Origin: an uncultured Prevotellaceae bacterium
GTDB taxonomy: Bacteria; Bacteroidota; Bacteroidia; Bacteroidales; Muribaculaceae
Length of the DNA: 64,000 nucleotides
NCBI GenBank assembly: GCA_900317325.1
Contig: ONGE01000008.1
Span: 186,001 to 250,000 of the forward strand
Direction of reading: 5' to 3'
Below the pieces are notes generated by a model. The model worked only from the letters and a program-made list of their open reading frames with translations, searched no databases and had not been told where the DNA came from. Shown piece after piece: positions 1 to 7,705 of this stretch (position 1 is the stretch's first letter; each line of letters begins with the position of its first letter). The position numbers were made by a program, and so were the translations under genes.

Positions 1-1
1 C

Positions 2-925
2 GTGGGTATCCACGAGATGAATGCCGACACCACCGGCCTGTACGGCTCTCAGCCCTTCCTGCTGCAGAACCAGTGGCTGCCCTACTATAACGATGAGATC
101 AGCTGGGGCTCCATCACCGGTGGCTTCACCCAGGACAAGCACGGCATCTTCTGGATGAGCAAGAAGTTCAACGGCCTGTGCCTGCTGCGCTTCAAGAAGA
201 ACGACATCTATCCCGATGGTGGTCAGGGCAAGCCCAAACACTACAATGCCCTGTTTAAGGATGCCATCATCAAGACCTTCTACCTCGACGATGAGAACGG
301 CTACCTGTACATGCAAGTGCAGACCGACCCCTACGGCTGCGTTCCTGGCATCTACCGCATCGCGCTCAACAAGATTGAGAACATAGAGACCGGCGCCGAC
401 CTCGAGGGCAATGCCGACCTGCGTATCGCCGACTGCGAACTCATCGACGACTCACCCATCAAGGTGGAAGGTAACGCCGACAGCGGCGAGATCGCTTGCG
501 TTGCCCAGATCAACAGCGACGGCGACTACATCTACTGGAGCTACATCGCACCGGCTTCCGACGAACAGGCCATCCACAACAGCGTGCCCCTGGATGTGAA
601 CAATCCCTTGCACCACAGCGGTATCAAGTGCCTACCCGCCAAGCCCAACGAGGACGGCACGATGTCCAAGACCGTAACCTTCGCCATCGAGGGCGTCGAG
701 GCCTACGGTGTATGCGGCGCCACCTACGTTGAAGAAGGCCCTGTAGGCCCCACCCCCGTCAAGGGTGACGTGAACGGTGACGGCGAGGTCAACATCGCCG
801 ACGTCAACGCCGTGATCGACCTGATCCTGAGCGGCGGCACCAACAGCAATGCCGACGTGAACGGCGACGGTGAGGTCAACATCGCCGATGTCAATGCCCT
901 CATCGACATGATCTTGACCGCATAA
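2..925 (+). CDS. Secreted protein with C-terminal dockerin repeats (5' end outside window)
   Basis: The reading frame is open to the left edge, so the true start and any signal peptide lie outside. The visible 307 residues comprise about 250 residues rich in aromatic and Gly/Asp turns (repeated Trp/Tyr strands such as GIFWMSKKFNGLCLLRF), which looks like beta-propeller or beta-sandwich material but matches no family I can name. After a Pro-rich linker (VGPTPVKG) come two dockerin-type calcium-binding repeats, each of the form DVNGDGEVNIADVNxxIDxIL, ending one residue pair before the stop. Asp/Asn/Asp at loop positions 1, 3 and 5 and Asp at 12 are all present. Dockerins normally bind cohesins or mediate surface attachment; no cohesin is in this window. 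The role of the N-terminal part is unknown. Certain as a gene, uncertain in function. Confidence 0.85.
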   Translation: MGIHEMNADTTGLYGSQPFLLQNQWLPYYNDEISWGSITGGFTQDKHGIFWMSKKFNGLCLLRFKKNDIYPDGGQGKPKHYNALFKDAIIKTFYLDDENGYLYMQVQTDPYGCVPGIYRIALNKIENIETGADLEGNADLRIADCELIDDSPIKVEGNADSGEIACVAQINSDGDYIYWSYIAPASDEQAIHNSVPLDVNNPLHHSGIKCLPAKPNEDGTMSKTVTFAIEGVEAYGVCGATYVEEGPVGPTPVKGDVNGDGEVNIADVNAVIDLILSGGTNSNADVNGDGEVNIADVNALIDMILTA

Positions 926-951
926 GTCCATCCCACCACACAACAACAACT

Positions 952-979
952 GAGTGCGGACCCAATCAGGCCCGCACTC
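952..979 (+). terminator. Hairpin after the dockerin gene
   Basis: GAGTGCGG at 952-959 pairs with CCGCACTC at 972-979 around a 12-base loop, 27 bases after the stop codon. There is no strong T-run. The rest of the 926-1251 gap between the two convergent genes is A+T-rich with T and A homopolymers around 1165-1190 and 1240, and I see no other gene or structured element in it. Confidence 0.5.
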
Positions 980-1251
980 CTTGTATAGTATATTTATATC
1001 TTACAAAACAACGTAAAAAAGGTGGATGTGGTGGGGGTATAAAAAAATGGATTAACCATTCTATCGTCTCGACAGTAAGTTAATCCGAAACTCTTTGATA
1101 AATCAAAATTGATTTTTCCCTTTTATGCGCTACAAAGTTAACATCATTTTCTCACATACAAAATTTTTTTTTGTTTTTTTTCTAAAAAACTTGACATAGA
1201 AAACAATATTTTGCTGAAATGTAGCGTTTTAGGGGCTAATATTTTTTTACA

Positions 1252-2436
1252 TCACTGCTGTTTGACGCTTCGTTTGGCATAGATGCGGTCAACGACCAGC
1301 GCGATTGCGCCGTCGCCCGTCACATTGCAGGCTGTGCCGAAACTGTCCATGGTGATGTAGAGAGCAATCATGACAGCCTGCTGCTCGGCAGTGAAGCCCA
1401 ACATCGACTGCAACACACCCAGGGCTGCCATGATGGCGCCGCCGGGAACACCGGGAGCCGCCACCATCATCACGCCCAGCATGAGGATGAAGCCCACGAA
1501 CGAGCCAAACTCAATCACCCCACCCTGCATCAGCAAGAGGGCCACTGCACAGGCCGTGATCTTCATCGCGCTGCCCGACAGATGGATCGTGGCACACAGC
1601 GGCACCACAAATCCGGCGATGCCGTCGCTCACGCCATTCTTCTTGGCCTGGGCCATGGTCACGGGAATCGTGGCCGCCGACGAGGAGGTGCCCAGGGCAG
1701 TGAAATAGGCCGGCATCATCGTGTAAAGAGCCTTGAACGGATTGTGCTGTGATATCAAGCCGGCAATGCAGTACTGGAAGACCAGCAGGAAGATGTGCAT
1801 CACAAAGATGACACCGATGATGGCGATGAACACGTTGATGATGCGCCAAGCCTGGCCCGAATAGGACATGTTCAGGAAAATCGAGAAGATGTAAACGGGC
1901 AGGATGGGAATCAGGGCCACCTCGATGGTCTTGACAATGATGTCGCGGAACTCATCGAAAGCCTTCTTGAGATTGGGCGACTCAAAGAACGAGATGCCCA
2001 GTCCCATGACAAAGGCCGAAATCAAGGCACTCATCACATCGAGCAGGGGCGGAATCTCAATGGTGAAGAACGGCGTCAAGTCATCGGCCGTAGCGACAGC
2101 CTGGGCCGCCTGACTGCGGTCGATGAGCGCCGGGAAGATGCCCGTGCTGGTGAAGTAGCTCAAGAGCCCCGAGAACACCGTGTCGCCATAGGCAATGAGC
2201 GCCGTGATGAGCAGCAACTTGCCCGCCCCCTTGCCGATGTCGGCAATGGCGGGAGTCACCAGGCCCACGATGATGAGCGGAATCAAGAACGACAGGAAGT
2301 GGCTGAAGATGCTGTTAAACGTCACAAAACATCTCACGGCCCAAACAGGGAAAAACGTGCCACAGAGCACACCCAGAATGATGGCGATGATCACACGAGG
2401 CAATAGCCCGATCTTGGAAAGTTTCACGCGTTTCAT
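1252..2436 (-). CDS. Dicarboxylate/amino acid:cation symporter (DAACS family)
   Basis: A 394-residue polytopic inner-membrane protein of the glutamate/C4-dicarboxylate:Na+/H+ symporter family. Two family signatures are visible: the serine-rich re-entrant hairpin GTSSSAATIPVTM and the substrate/cation site MDSFGTACNVTGDGAIALVVD, with the conserved Asp, Asn and Asp. Length is slightly below the usual 410-450, mostly at the C-terminus. It probably imports an acidic amino acid or a C4 acid driven by Na+ or H+; the substrate cannot be read from sequence. It is transcribed alone, diverging from the acyltransferase gene at 2513 with overlapping promoter elements. The start at 2436 (MKRVKLSKIG) gives a basic N-terminus before the first membrane segment. 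Confidence 0.88.
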   Translation of the reverse strand: MKRVKLSKIGLLPRVIIAIILGVLCGTFFPVWAVRCFVTFNSIFSHFLSFLIPLIIVGLVTPAIADIGKGAGKLLLITALIAYGDTVFSGLLSYFTSTGIFPALIDRSQAAQAVATADDLTPFFTIEIPPLLDVMSALISAFVMGLGISFFESPNLKKAFDEFRDIIVKTIEVALIPILPVYIFSIFLNMSYSGQAWRIINVFIAIIGVIFVMHIFLLVFQYCIAGLISQHNPFKALYTMMPAYFTALGTSSSAATIPVTMAQAKKNGVSDGIAGFVVPLCATIHLSGSAMKITACAVALLLMQGGVIEFGSFVGFILMLGVMMVAAPGVPGGAIMAALGVLQSMLGFTAEQQAVMIALYITMDSFGTACNVTGDGAIALVVDRIYAKRSVKQQ

Positions 2437-2464
2437 GCAGTAGAACTATGATTATTCGTAAATT

Positions 2465-2498
2465 TTTGGCAAAGGTAATATTTTTTGGCGTACTTTTG
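2465..2498. promoter_or_regulatory. Divergent Bacteroidota-type promoter elements
   Basis: On the plus strand TTTG (2465-2468) lies 22 bases before TACTTTTG (2491-2498), about 15 bases ahead of the start at 2513. On the minus strand TACCTTTG (read from 2477 to 2470) faces the symporter gene. Both -7 elements fit the TAnnTTTG consensus; a minus-strand -33 is not obvious. The two transcripts start within about 30 bp of each other. Confidence 0.55.
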
Positions 2499-2512
2499 CG
2501 TTATATTAATAA

Positions 2513-3460
2513 ATGAGTATGACAACCATCATCAAATATGACGCTTCGATGTCGGCGCGCTGGGACGAATTCGTCAAGGCGAGCCGCAACAGCACGTTCC
2601 TGCATCAACGCGGTTACATGGATTACCACAGCGACCGTTTCGAGGACTGCTCGCTCGTGGCTGTCCACAACGACAAGTGGTGCGCTGTGCTCCCTGCCTG
2701 CATCGACAGTGACACCCTCTACTCCCACCGCGGCCTCACCTACGGCAGCTGGTTGCTGCCTCTCAAGCACTTCGACCCCGTCATGATGCTCGAGGTGATG
2801 GATGCCGCCACCGAGTGGATGCGTACCCAGGGCATCAAGCGACTTGTCTATAAGGCCGTGCCTCACATCTATCATCGCTACCCCTGCGAGGAAGACCTGT
2901 ACGCCCTGTTCAGGCATCACGCGACGCTCATCGAGAGCAACCTCTCCACAACCATCGATCTGAGTTGTCCCCTGGCGCTGGACCGCGGCAATAAGAGCGG
3001 AGCCAATGCCGCCCGCAAGGCCGGCATCAAGGTCGGTCCCAGCGACGACTGGAGCGGCTACTGGCACTTGCTCGAGACGCTGCTCGACGAGCGCTACGAC
3101 ACCCGCCCGGTTCACACGCTGGCCGAAATCGAGCTGTTGCGGAAGCGTTTCCCTGACAATATCAAGCTGTACACCGCCACCCTCGACGGCGAATTGCTGG
3201 CCGGCGTGGTGATGTATCTTTCCAAACCCGTTGCCCACAGCCAGTACATCGGGTCCTCCCCTCAAGGCAAAGAGCGCAAGGCGTTGACCCTGCTGTTTGA
3301 TTACCTGATCGGTGAATACGGCCAGCAAGGATACCGCTATTTCGACTTCGGCATCTCCAACGAGGATCACGGCCGCTACCTCAACGAGGGCCTCGTGCGC
3401 CAGAAATTCCGCCTGGGTGGCCGCGGCATTGTCTATAACACCTATGAAGTGCTCCTGTAG
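2513..3460 (+). CDS. GNAT/FemAB-like acyltransferase, polysaccharide-associated
   Basis: A 315-residue soluble protein with the layout of FemAB/GNAT-fold acyltransferases found in Bacteroidales surface-polysaccharide loci. The N-terminal half holds the region of SRNSTFLHQRGYMDY and SHRGLTYGSWLLP. The C-terminal half holds the typical GNAT pattern: a strand with LAGVVMYLSKPVAHSQYIGSS, then KALTLLFDYLIGEY, then YFDFGISNEDHG. No signal peptide or membrane segment. The next gene, 26 bases downstream on the same strand, is an O-antigen flippase, which supports a role in acylating or aminoacylating a sugar precursor before export. The acyl donor and acceptor are not visible. An upstream in-frame ATG at 2519 is an alternative start. 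Confidence 0.75.
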   Translation: MSMTTIIKYDASMSARWDEFVKASRNSTFLHQRGYMDYHSDRFEDCSLVAVHNDKWCAVLPACIDSDTLYSHRGLTYGSWLLPLKHFDPVMMLEVMDAATEWMRTQGIKRLVYKAVPHIYHRYPCEEDLYALFRHHATLIESNLSTTIDLSCPLALDRGNKSGANAARKAGIKVGPSDDWSGYWHLLETLLDERYDTRPVHTLAEIELLRKRFPDNIKLYTATLDGELLAGVVMYLSKPVAHSQYIGSSPQGKERKALTLLFDYLIGEYGQQGYRYFDFGISNEDHGRYLNEGLVRQKFRLGGRGIVYNTYEVLL

Positions 3461-3485
3461 CCTATATTATTTATAACAATGTGTC

Positions 3486-4922
3486 ATGGCTGAAAAGCGA
3501 GGCAACATATCACGAATGGCGATGAAGGCGATGGGCCTGTTCGGCGGTGTCCAGGTCATGGGCATCCTGTGCTCCATCATCCGCACCAAGCTGGTGGCCT
3601 TGTGGATCGGCCCGGTGGGCATCGGTCTGTTCGGCTTGTTCAACAACGCGCTCGAGATGATCTCGACAGGCACCAACCTGGGCATCAGGTCAAGTAGCGT
3701 ACGCGATATCTCGCAAGCCACCGAGGGACGCGACACGAGCCTGGTGGCGCGCATGATATCGGTCGTGCGCAAGTGGTCGTTGTGGCTGGGACTCGCCGGG
3801 GCGTTATTGACACTCTCGCTGGCCCCGTTGCTCAGCCAAGTCACCTTCGGAGACAGCACACACATCTGGGGCTTTGTGGTCCTGAGCATCGCGGTCCTGC
3901 TGCAGGCGCTGACCAACGGCGAATATGCCGTGCTGCAAGGCACAGCTCGCCTCAAGCGGCTGGCAAGCGTCACGCTGTGGGGCACCATCGTCGGGCTGGC
4001 CGTGTCGGTACCGCTGTTCTACATCCTGCGCGAACGCAGCATCTTGCCGTCGATCATTGCCTATGCAGTCGCCCTTGCAGCCTTTGCGTGGCTTTTCCGC
4101 AACCGTGAATACGCGCCTGTCAAGATGACGCGACGCGAGACCTTCGACATGGGCAAGGGCTTCGTCAGGTTAGGCATCTACATGACGCTCGGCAATTTCG
4201 CCAGCATCCTGGCCAGCTATGCCTTCAATGCCTGGCTCAACGTCAATGCCGGCACCGAGACCGTGGGTTTCTATCAAGCCGGCTACACCTTGATCAATAA
4301 ATACACAGGGCTGATTCTCACCGCCCTGGGCATGGAGTATTACCCCCGCCTGGCCAAGGTCGCCGAGAGCCGCATGAGGCTGCGCGCCTATGTGTCGCAA
4401 GAAATCAACGTCGCCATTGCCGTCATGGCGCCCGTGGTGGCACTCTTCATCCTCCTGCGCGAAGTGGTGGTGTGGCTGCTCTACACGCCCGAATTCAACG
4501 TCATCCTCACCTTCATCTCCTGGGGCATGATCGGTACCGTGCTGCGCACCCTCTCGTGGTGCCTGGCCTTCACCATCCTGGCAAAGGGCGACGGCAAGAC
4601 CTACCTGTGGACCGAGGTGGCGAGCGCCGCCATCAACCTGGTGCTCAACATCGTGTTCTATCGCTGGTGGGGCCTCACAGGACTGGGTATAGCCTTCCTG
4701 GTGTCCTACCTGCTGTACACGGCAATCGTGGCTGTGGTGTACTTCAAGAACTATCGCCTGAGCGTTTCGACAGGCAGCCTCTACAACCTGCTGTGGACGC
4801 TGGCTGTGGCTGTCGCCGTGATGGTGGCGATGGAAGGCGGCCAGGTCGTCATCGCCGCCGTGATCACGGCCGTCAGCCTCGCCTTTGCCACGCGGCAAGT
4901 CATCGCATTGTGGCGCCGATAA
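3486..4922 (+). CDS. O-antigen/polysaccharide flippase (Wzx/WzxE-like)
   Basis: A 478-residue polytopic membrane protein of the MOP exporter superfamily. Hydrophobic segments run from residue about 15 (MGLFGGVQVMGILCSIIRTKLVALWIGPVGIGLFGL) to the C-terminus, about twelve to fourteen in all, and the N-terminal GPxGxGLFGLxNxxLxMxSTxxxLGI pattern is typical of WzxE-type lipid-linked oligosaccharide flippases. It should move undecaprenyl-diphosphate-linked repeat units across the inner membrane. It follows the acyltransferase gene by 26 bases and is probably cotranscribed. No glycosyltransferases or polymerase are adjacent, so the pair is separate from a full polysaccharide locus within this window. 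Confidence 0.82.
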   Translation: MAEKRGNISRMAMKAMGLFGGVQVMGILCSIIRTKLVALWIGPVGIGLFGLFNNALEMISTGTNLGIRSSSVRDISQATEGRDTSLVARMISVVRKWSLWLGLAGALLTLSLAPLLSQVTFGDSTHIWGFVVLSIAVLLQALTNGEYAVLQGTARLKRLASVTLWGTIVGLAVSVPLFYILRERSILPSIIAYAVALAAFAWLFRNREYAPVKMTRRETFDMGKGFVRLGIYMTLGNFASILASYAFNAWLNVNAGTETVGFYQAGYTLINKYTGLILTALGMEYYPRLAKVAESRMRLRAYVSQEINVAIAVMAPVVALFILLREVVVWLLYTPEFNVILTFISWGMIGTVLRTLSWCLAFTILAKGDGKTYLWTEVASAAINLVLNIVFYRWWGLTGLGIAFLVSYLLYTAIVAVVYFKNYRLSVSTGSLYNLLWTLAVAVAVMVAMEGGQVVIAAVITAVSLAFATRQVIALWRR

Positions 4923-5039
4923 TCATCCCGGGCCGGGCCACTTCACCGAAAGCCATAGCATTGCCGCCGTATTCGGTTAATTTTTAATAAAAGAGTGTGA
5001 TTTTATTAACAATCGGGCGCCACTAATCAAAAAAACAAT

Positions 5040-5047
5040 TATCTTTG
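5040..5047 (+). promoter_or_regulatory. -7 element upstream of greA
   Basis: TATCTTTG fits the Bacteroidota TAnnTTTG -7 consensus. No clear TTTG lies at the -33 position. It predicts a leader of about 95 bases before greA, A+T-rich, containing a weak hairpin (AGATTC near 5099 with GAATCT near 5116). Confidence 0.5.
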
Positions 5048-5148
5048 CAGCGTTAAAACGAATATTAACCGCGAGGGATCTCTTCAGCAAACAGTTGAGA
5101 TTCTTCTAATTTTTTGAATCTTAAAAATTTAGAAAAACAGTATTTAGC

Positions 5149-5619
5149 ATGGCTATTACTTACATGACACAGGAAGGCTACGACAAGAAGATGGCCGAGC
5201 TTGCTCATCTTGAGAACGTAGAACGCCCCGAGGTAGTCCGTGCCATTGTTGAAGCACGCGACAAGGGCGACCTTTCAGAGAACGCAGAATATGATGCGGC
5301 CAAGGAGCGCCAGGGCATGCTTGAGGCCAAGATAGCAGAGCTCAAGAGTCTGATAGCATCGGCACGCATCATCGATGAGAGCAAAATCACGACCGACGAG
5401 GTTCAACTGCTCAACAAAGTGACCATCCGCAACATGAAGACCAAGTCGCAGATGACCTACACCATCGTCACCGAGACCGAGGCCAACCTGCGCGAGGGCA
5501 AGATTTCGATCTCTACCCCTATCGCCAAGGGTCTGCTGGGACACAAGGTGGGCGAAATCGTTGACGTACAGGCACCCGCCGGACTGATGAAATTTGAAAT
5601 CCTCAAAATCGAAGTATAA
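5149..5619 (+). CDS. greA: Transcription elongation factor GreA
   Basis: A 156-residue protein with the complete GreA layout: an N-terminal antiparallel coiled coil (residues 1-75) whose tip carries the acidic pair in GDLSENAEYDAAKERQ, followed by a C-terminal FKBP-like domain (about 80-156) ending in ISTPIAKGLLGHKVGEIVDVQAPAG. GreA inserts the coiled coil into the RNA polymerase secondary channel and stimulates cleavage of backtracked transcripts. The start codon at 5149 is preceded by an A+T-rich leader with no Shine-Dalgarno motif, normal for this phylum. The HIT gene begins four bases after its stop. Confidence 0.96.
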   Translation: MAITYMTQEGYDKKMAELAHLENVERPEVVRAIVEARDKGDLSENAEYDAAKERQGMLEAKIAELKSLIASARIIDESKITTDEVQLLNKVTIRNMKTKSQMTYTIVTETEANLREGKISISTPIAKGLLGHKVGEIVDVQAPAGLMKFEILKIEV

Positions 5620-5623
5620 CGAC

Positions 5624-6016
5624 ATGGCAACCATTTTCAGCAAAATCGCCGCTGGCGAAATTCCCAGCTACAAGGTGGCTGAGGACGACCGCTACTTTGC
5701 ATTCCTCGACATCAATCCCATGGCCAAGGGTCACACCCTGGTCATCCCCAAGCATGAGGTAAACTATATGTTCGACCTTGACGAGGAAGAGTACGCCGGA
5801 CTATGGGCCTTCGCCCGCAAAGTGGCCATGGCGCTGGAGCAGGCCATTCCCTGCAAGCGCATCGGCATCGGTGTGCTGGGCCTTGAGGTACCCCATTGCC
5901 ACATCCACCTCGTGCCGTTGCAGAGCGAGAAGGACATGGCCTTTGGCGGTCCCAAGTTGACCCTCCCCGCCGAGGAGATGCAGGCCATTGCCGCCGCTAT
6001 TGCCTCGAAACTTTGA
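5624..6016 (+). CDS. HIT family nucleotide hydrolase/transferase
   Basis: A 130-residue histidine-triad protein. The signature HCHIHLVPL lies at residues 91-99, with His91, His93 and His95, His93 being the expected nucleophile that forms the nucleotidyl intermediate. The N-terminus IFSKIAAGEIPSYKV is the classical HinT/Hit-like opening. I chose the ATG at 5624 (MATIFSKI) rather than the in-frame ATG at 5594, because the latter overlaps greA and adds residues not seen in the family. Four bases separate it from greA, so the two are very likely cotranscribed. The substrate is a purine nucleotide phosphoramidate or dinucleotide by family; the exact one is not visible. Confidence 0.92.
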   Translation: MATIFSKIAAGEIPSYKVAEDDRYFAFLDINPMAKGHTLVIPKHEVNYMFDLDEEEYAGLWAFARKVAMALEQAIPCKRIGIGVLGLEVPHCHIHLVPLQSEKDMAFGGPKLTLPAEEMQAIAAAIASKL

Positions 6017-6042
6017 GACACCTCTCAAGGGCTACTGATTAC

Positions 6043-6074
6043 AAGGCGTTTGTCCGTTAGGAGGCAGACGCCTT
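6043..6074 (+). terminator. Hairpin after greA-HIT
   Basis: AAGGCGTTTG (6043-6052) pairs with CAGACGCCTT (6065-6074) over 10 bp with one G-T wobble and a 12-base loop. No T-run follows. It lies 26 bases after the HIT stop codon. Confidence 0.5.
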
Positions 6075-6120
6075 GAATAACTTAATGGAAAGAAATACCT
6101 TAGCACAATAACCATAGACG

Positions 6121-6966
6121 ATGAACACCATTTGGATTGTACTGCCCATCCTCACGTTACTGATGTTTGAGTTGGGTCTGAATCTGAAAATTGAAGACTT
6201 CAAGCTGTTTAAGACACGCCCCAAGCCCGTGCTGGCGGGCCTGATCGGGCAGATTATCATCTTGCCGCTGCTGGCATGGATCATCGGCAAGGCACTGGGC
6301 CTGGATCCGATATTCCTGATCGGCTTCGTGCTGATTGCCTGCTGTCCCGGCGGCAGTTCATCGAACGTGTTCTCGATGCTCGCCAAGGGTGATGTCGCCC
6401 TGTCGGTATCGTTGACCGCGTGCAGCAGCATCATCACACTGCTGACCGTGCCCCTGATCATGGGTTGGGTCACCGCGACCACCGGCAGCGCCGTACAGGT
6501 GCATCTGCCCATCGGCAAACTGGTGATGCAGAACCTGGTGCTCATGTTCCTGCCCATCGTGGTGGGTATCGCCGTGAAAAAGAAATGGCCGGGTGCCGCC
6601 GAGAAGATGCACAACGTGCTGTCGCGCATCGCCTTCCCTGCCCTCATCTTCCTGGCAACCGTATTCTTCATCCAGAACCGTGACGCCATCATCGACAAGT
6701 TCGGGCAACTGGGCCTCTCGGTGAGCGTGCTCATTCTGCTGGCCATGGGCAGCGGAGCCCTGCTCTCGCACGTCATGAAACTGACCGGCAAGGAGCGCCG
6801 CACCATCGTCATCGAGGTGGGTATGCAGAATGCCGCCCAGGCTATCGCCATCGCCAGCAGCCCGCTGGTGTTCAATAACGACGTGATTGCGATTCCCGCC
6901 ATCATCTATGCACTAATGATGAACGTCATCCTCATCACCTATGTCGCTGTTGTCAAGCGGCGGTAG
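6121..6966 (+). CDS. Bile acid:sodium symporter family transporter (BASS)
   Basis: A 281-residue, roughly nine- or ten-segment membrane protein. The N-terminus (ILTLLMFELGLNLKIEDF) and the cross-over region FVLIACCPGGSSSNVFSMLAKGDVALSVSLTACSS are strongly characteristic of the BASS/SBF fold, in which the CPGGxxSN unwound helix binds Na+. A second repeat has EVGMQNAAQAIAIASS near residues 225-240, the matching cross-over. It should be a Na+-coupled importer of an organic anion; bacterial members carry bile acids, pantoate or keto acids, and the substrate cannot be decided here. It is a single gene between two hairpins. Confidence 0.9.
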   Translation: MNTIWIVLPILTLLMFELGLNLKIEDFKLFKTRPKPVLAGLIGQIIILPLLAWIIGKALGLDPIFLIGFVLIACCPGGSSSNVFSMLAKGDVALSVSLTACSSIITLLTVPLIMGWVTATTGSAVQVHLPIGKLVMQNLVLMFLPIVVGIAVKKKWPGAAEKMHNVLSRIAFPALIFLATVFFIQNRDAIIDKFGQLGLSVSVLILLAMGSGALLSHVMKLTGKERRTIVIEVGMQNAAQAIAIASSPLVFNNDVIAIPAIIYALMMNVILITYVAVVKRR

Positions 6967-6977
6967 GAGACCTGGAC

Positions 6978-6998
6978 TTACGCGTTGACAACGCGTAA
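6978..6998 (+). terminator. Hairpin after the BASS transporter gene
   Basis: TTACGCGTT pairs perfectly with AACGCGTAA (9 bp) around a GAC triloop, followed by TACTTTT. It sits 11 bases after the stop. Further GCGTAAT-like words recur at about 7028 and 7048 in the same spacer, so it may also serve the convergent lipoprotein gene. Confidence 0.6.
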
Positions 6999-7075
6999 TA
7001 CTTTTACAACACAAAATTGTGGGCAGCGCGTAATCTTATTTCTACAGCGCATAATGCCAGGATTGAGAAACGGTA

Positions 7076-7531
7076 TCACTTGCGCAGGATGAGGGTATAG
7101 TAGCGGGACTCGCCTTCAAAGCGGCCTCCACCCTTGGTTTTCATGGTCCAGACGGCCTCACTGTTCCACACAGCCGGATCTAAATCCTCATCACCCTTGC
7201 GGATTGATTTGATGTACCTCCACAACGGGACCACATAATCTTCACGATACAAGCCGGACCACTCATAACCGGCCTTGAGTACCTGATCGGGAGCCAAGAC
7301 AGCCACAGTGCAGCTGTCGGCGTCGTAATGTGTGCTCACGCTGTCGTTTTCCACTATCGTATAGCCCTGGAATGATGAGATCATGATTTCTTTATACATG
7401 GTAAGCGTCACGGTGTCCCCGGTCTTGTTGTAAATCTCACATTCCAACGACGACATCGGGTCACACGACGAGAGCAAGAGGCTCATGATCATGGCCAATA
7501 TCCACAGTACAGTCCAATTGAATGTTTTCAT
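7076..7531 (-). CDS. Small predicted lipoprotein of unknown function
   Basis: A 151-residue protein that opens with a short basic region, a hydrophobic stretch (residues 9-21) and the lipobox LLSSC, giving a predicted lipidated Cys at about residue 23. The residues after it (DPMSSLE) are not strongly acidic, so surface export is less clear than for other lipoproteins here. The mature part is small, with Thr/Val-rich strands and the motif ESRYYTLILRK at the end, suggesting a beta-sandwich. I do not recognise a family. It is transcribed away from parE and converges on the BASS transporter gene. Confidence 0.8.
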   Translation of the reverse strand: MKTFNWTVLWILAMIMSLLLSSCDPMSSLECEIYNKTGDTVTLTMYKEIMISSFQGYTIVENDSVSTHYDADSCTVAVLAPDQVLKAGYEWSGLYREDYVVPLWRYIKSIRKGDEDLDPAVWNSEAVWTMKTKGGGRFEGESRYYTLILRK

Positions 7532-7667
7532 CGTTTAGCGACGGTTTTTAGAAATCTTCTATTATAGAAACGGGACAAGAGGCGATTTCTTGTGCGCCAG
7601 CACACACTATTTAGTTAATAAACCTTATAGATGAGGCTCAGTGGCACGATGTTTGCTCAAATTATAG

Positions 7668-7675
7668 TATCTTTG
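7668..7675 (+). promoter_or_regulatory. -7 element for the parE operon
   Basis: TATCTTTG, 30 bases before the parE start, matches TAnnTTTG. A TTTG occurs at 7652-7655 but only 12 bases away, so the -33 element is not assigned. Confidence 0.5.
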
Positions 7676-7705
7676 TAGGTTAAAACGCAGATTTTTACTA
7701 CAAGT

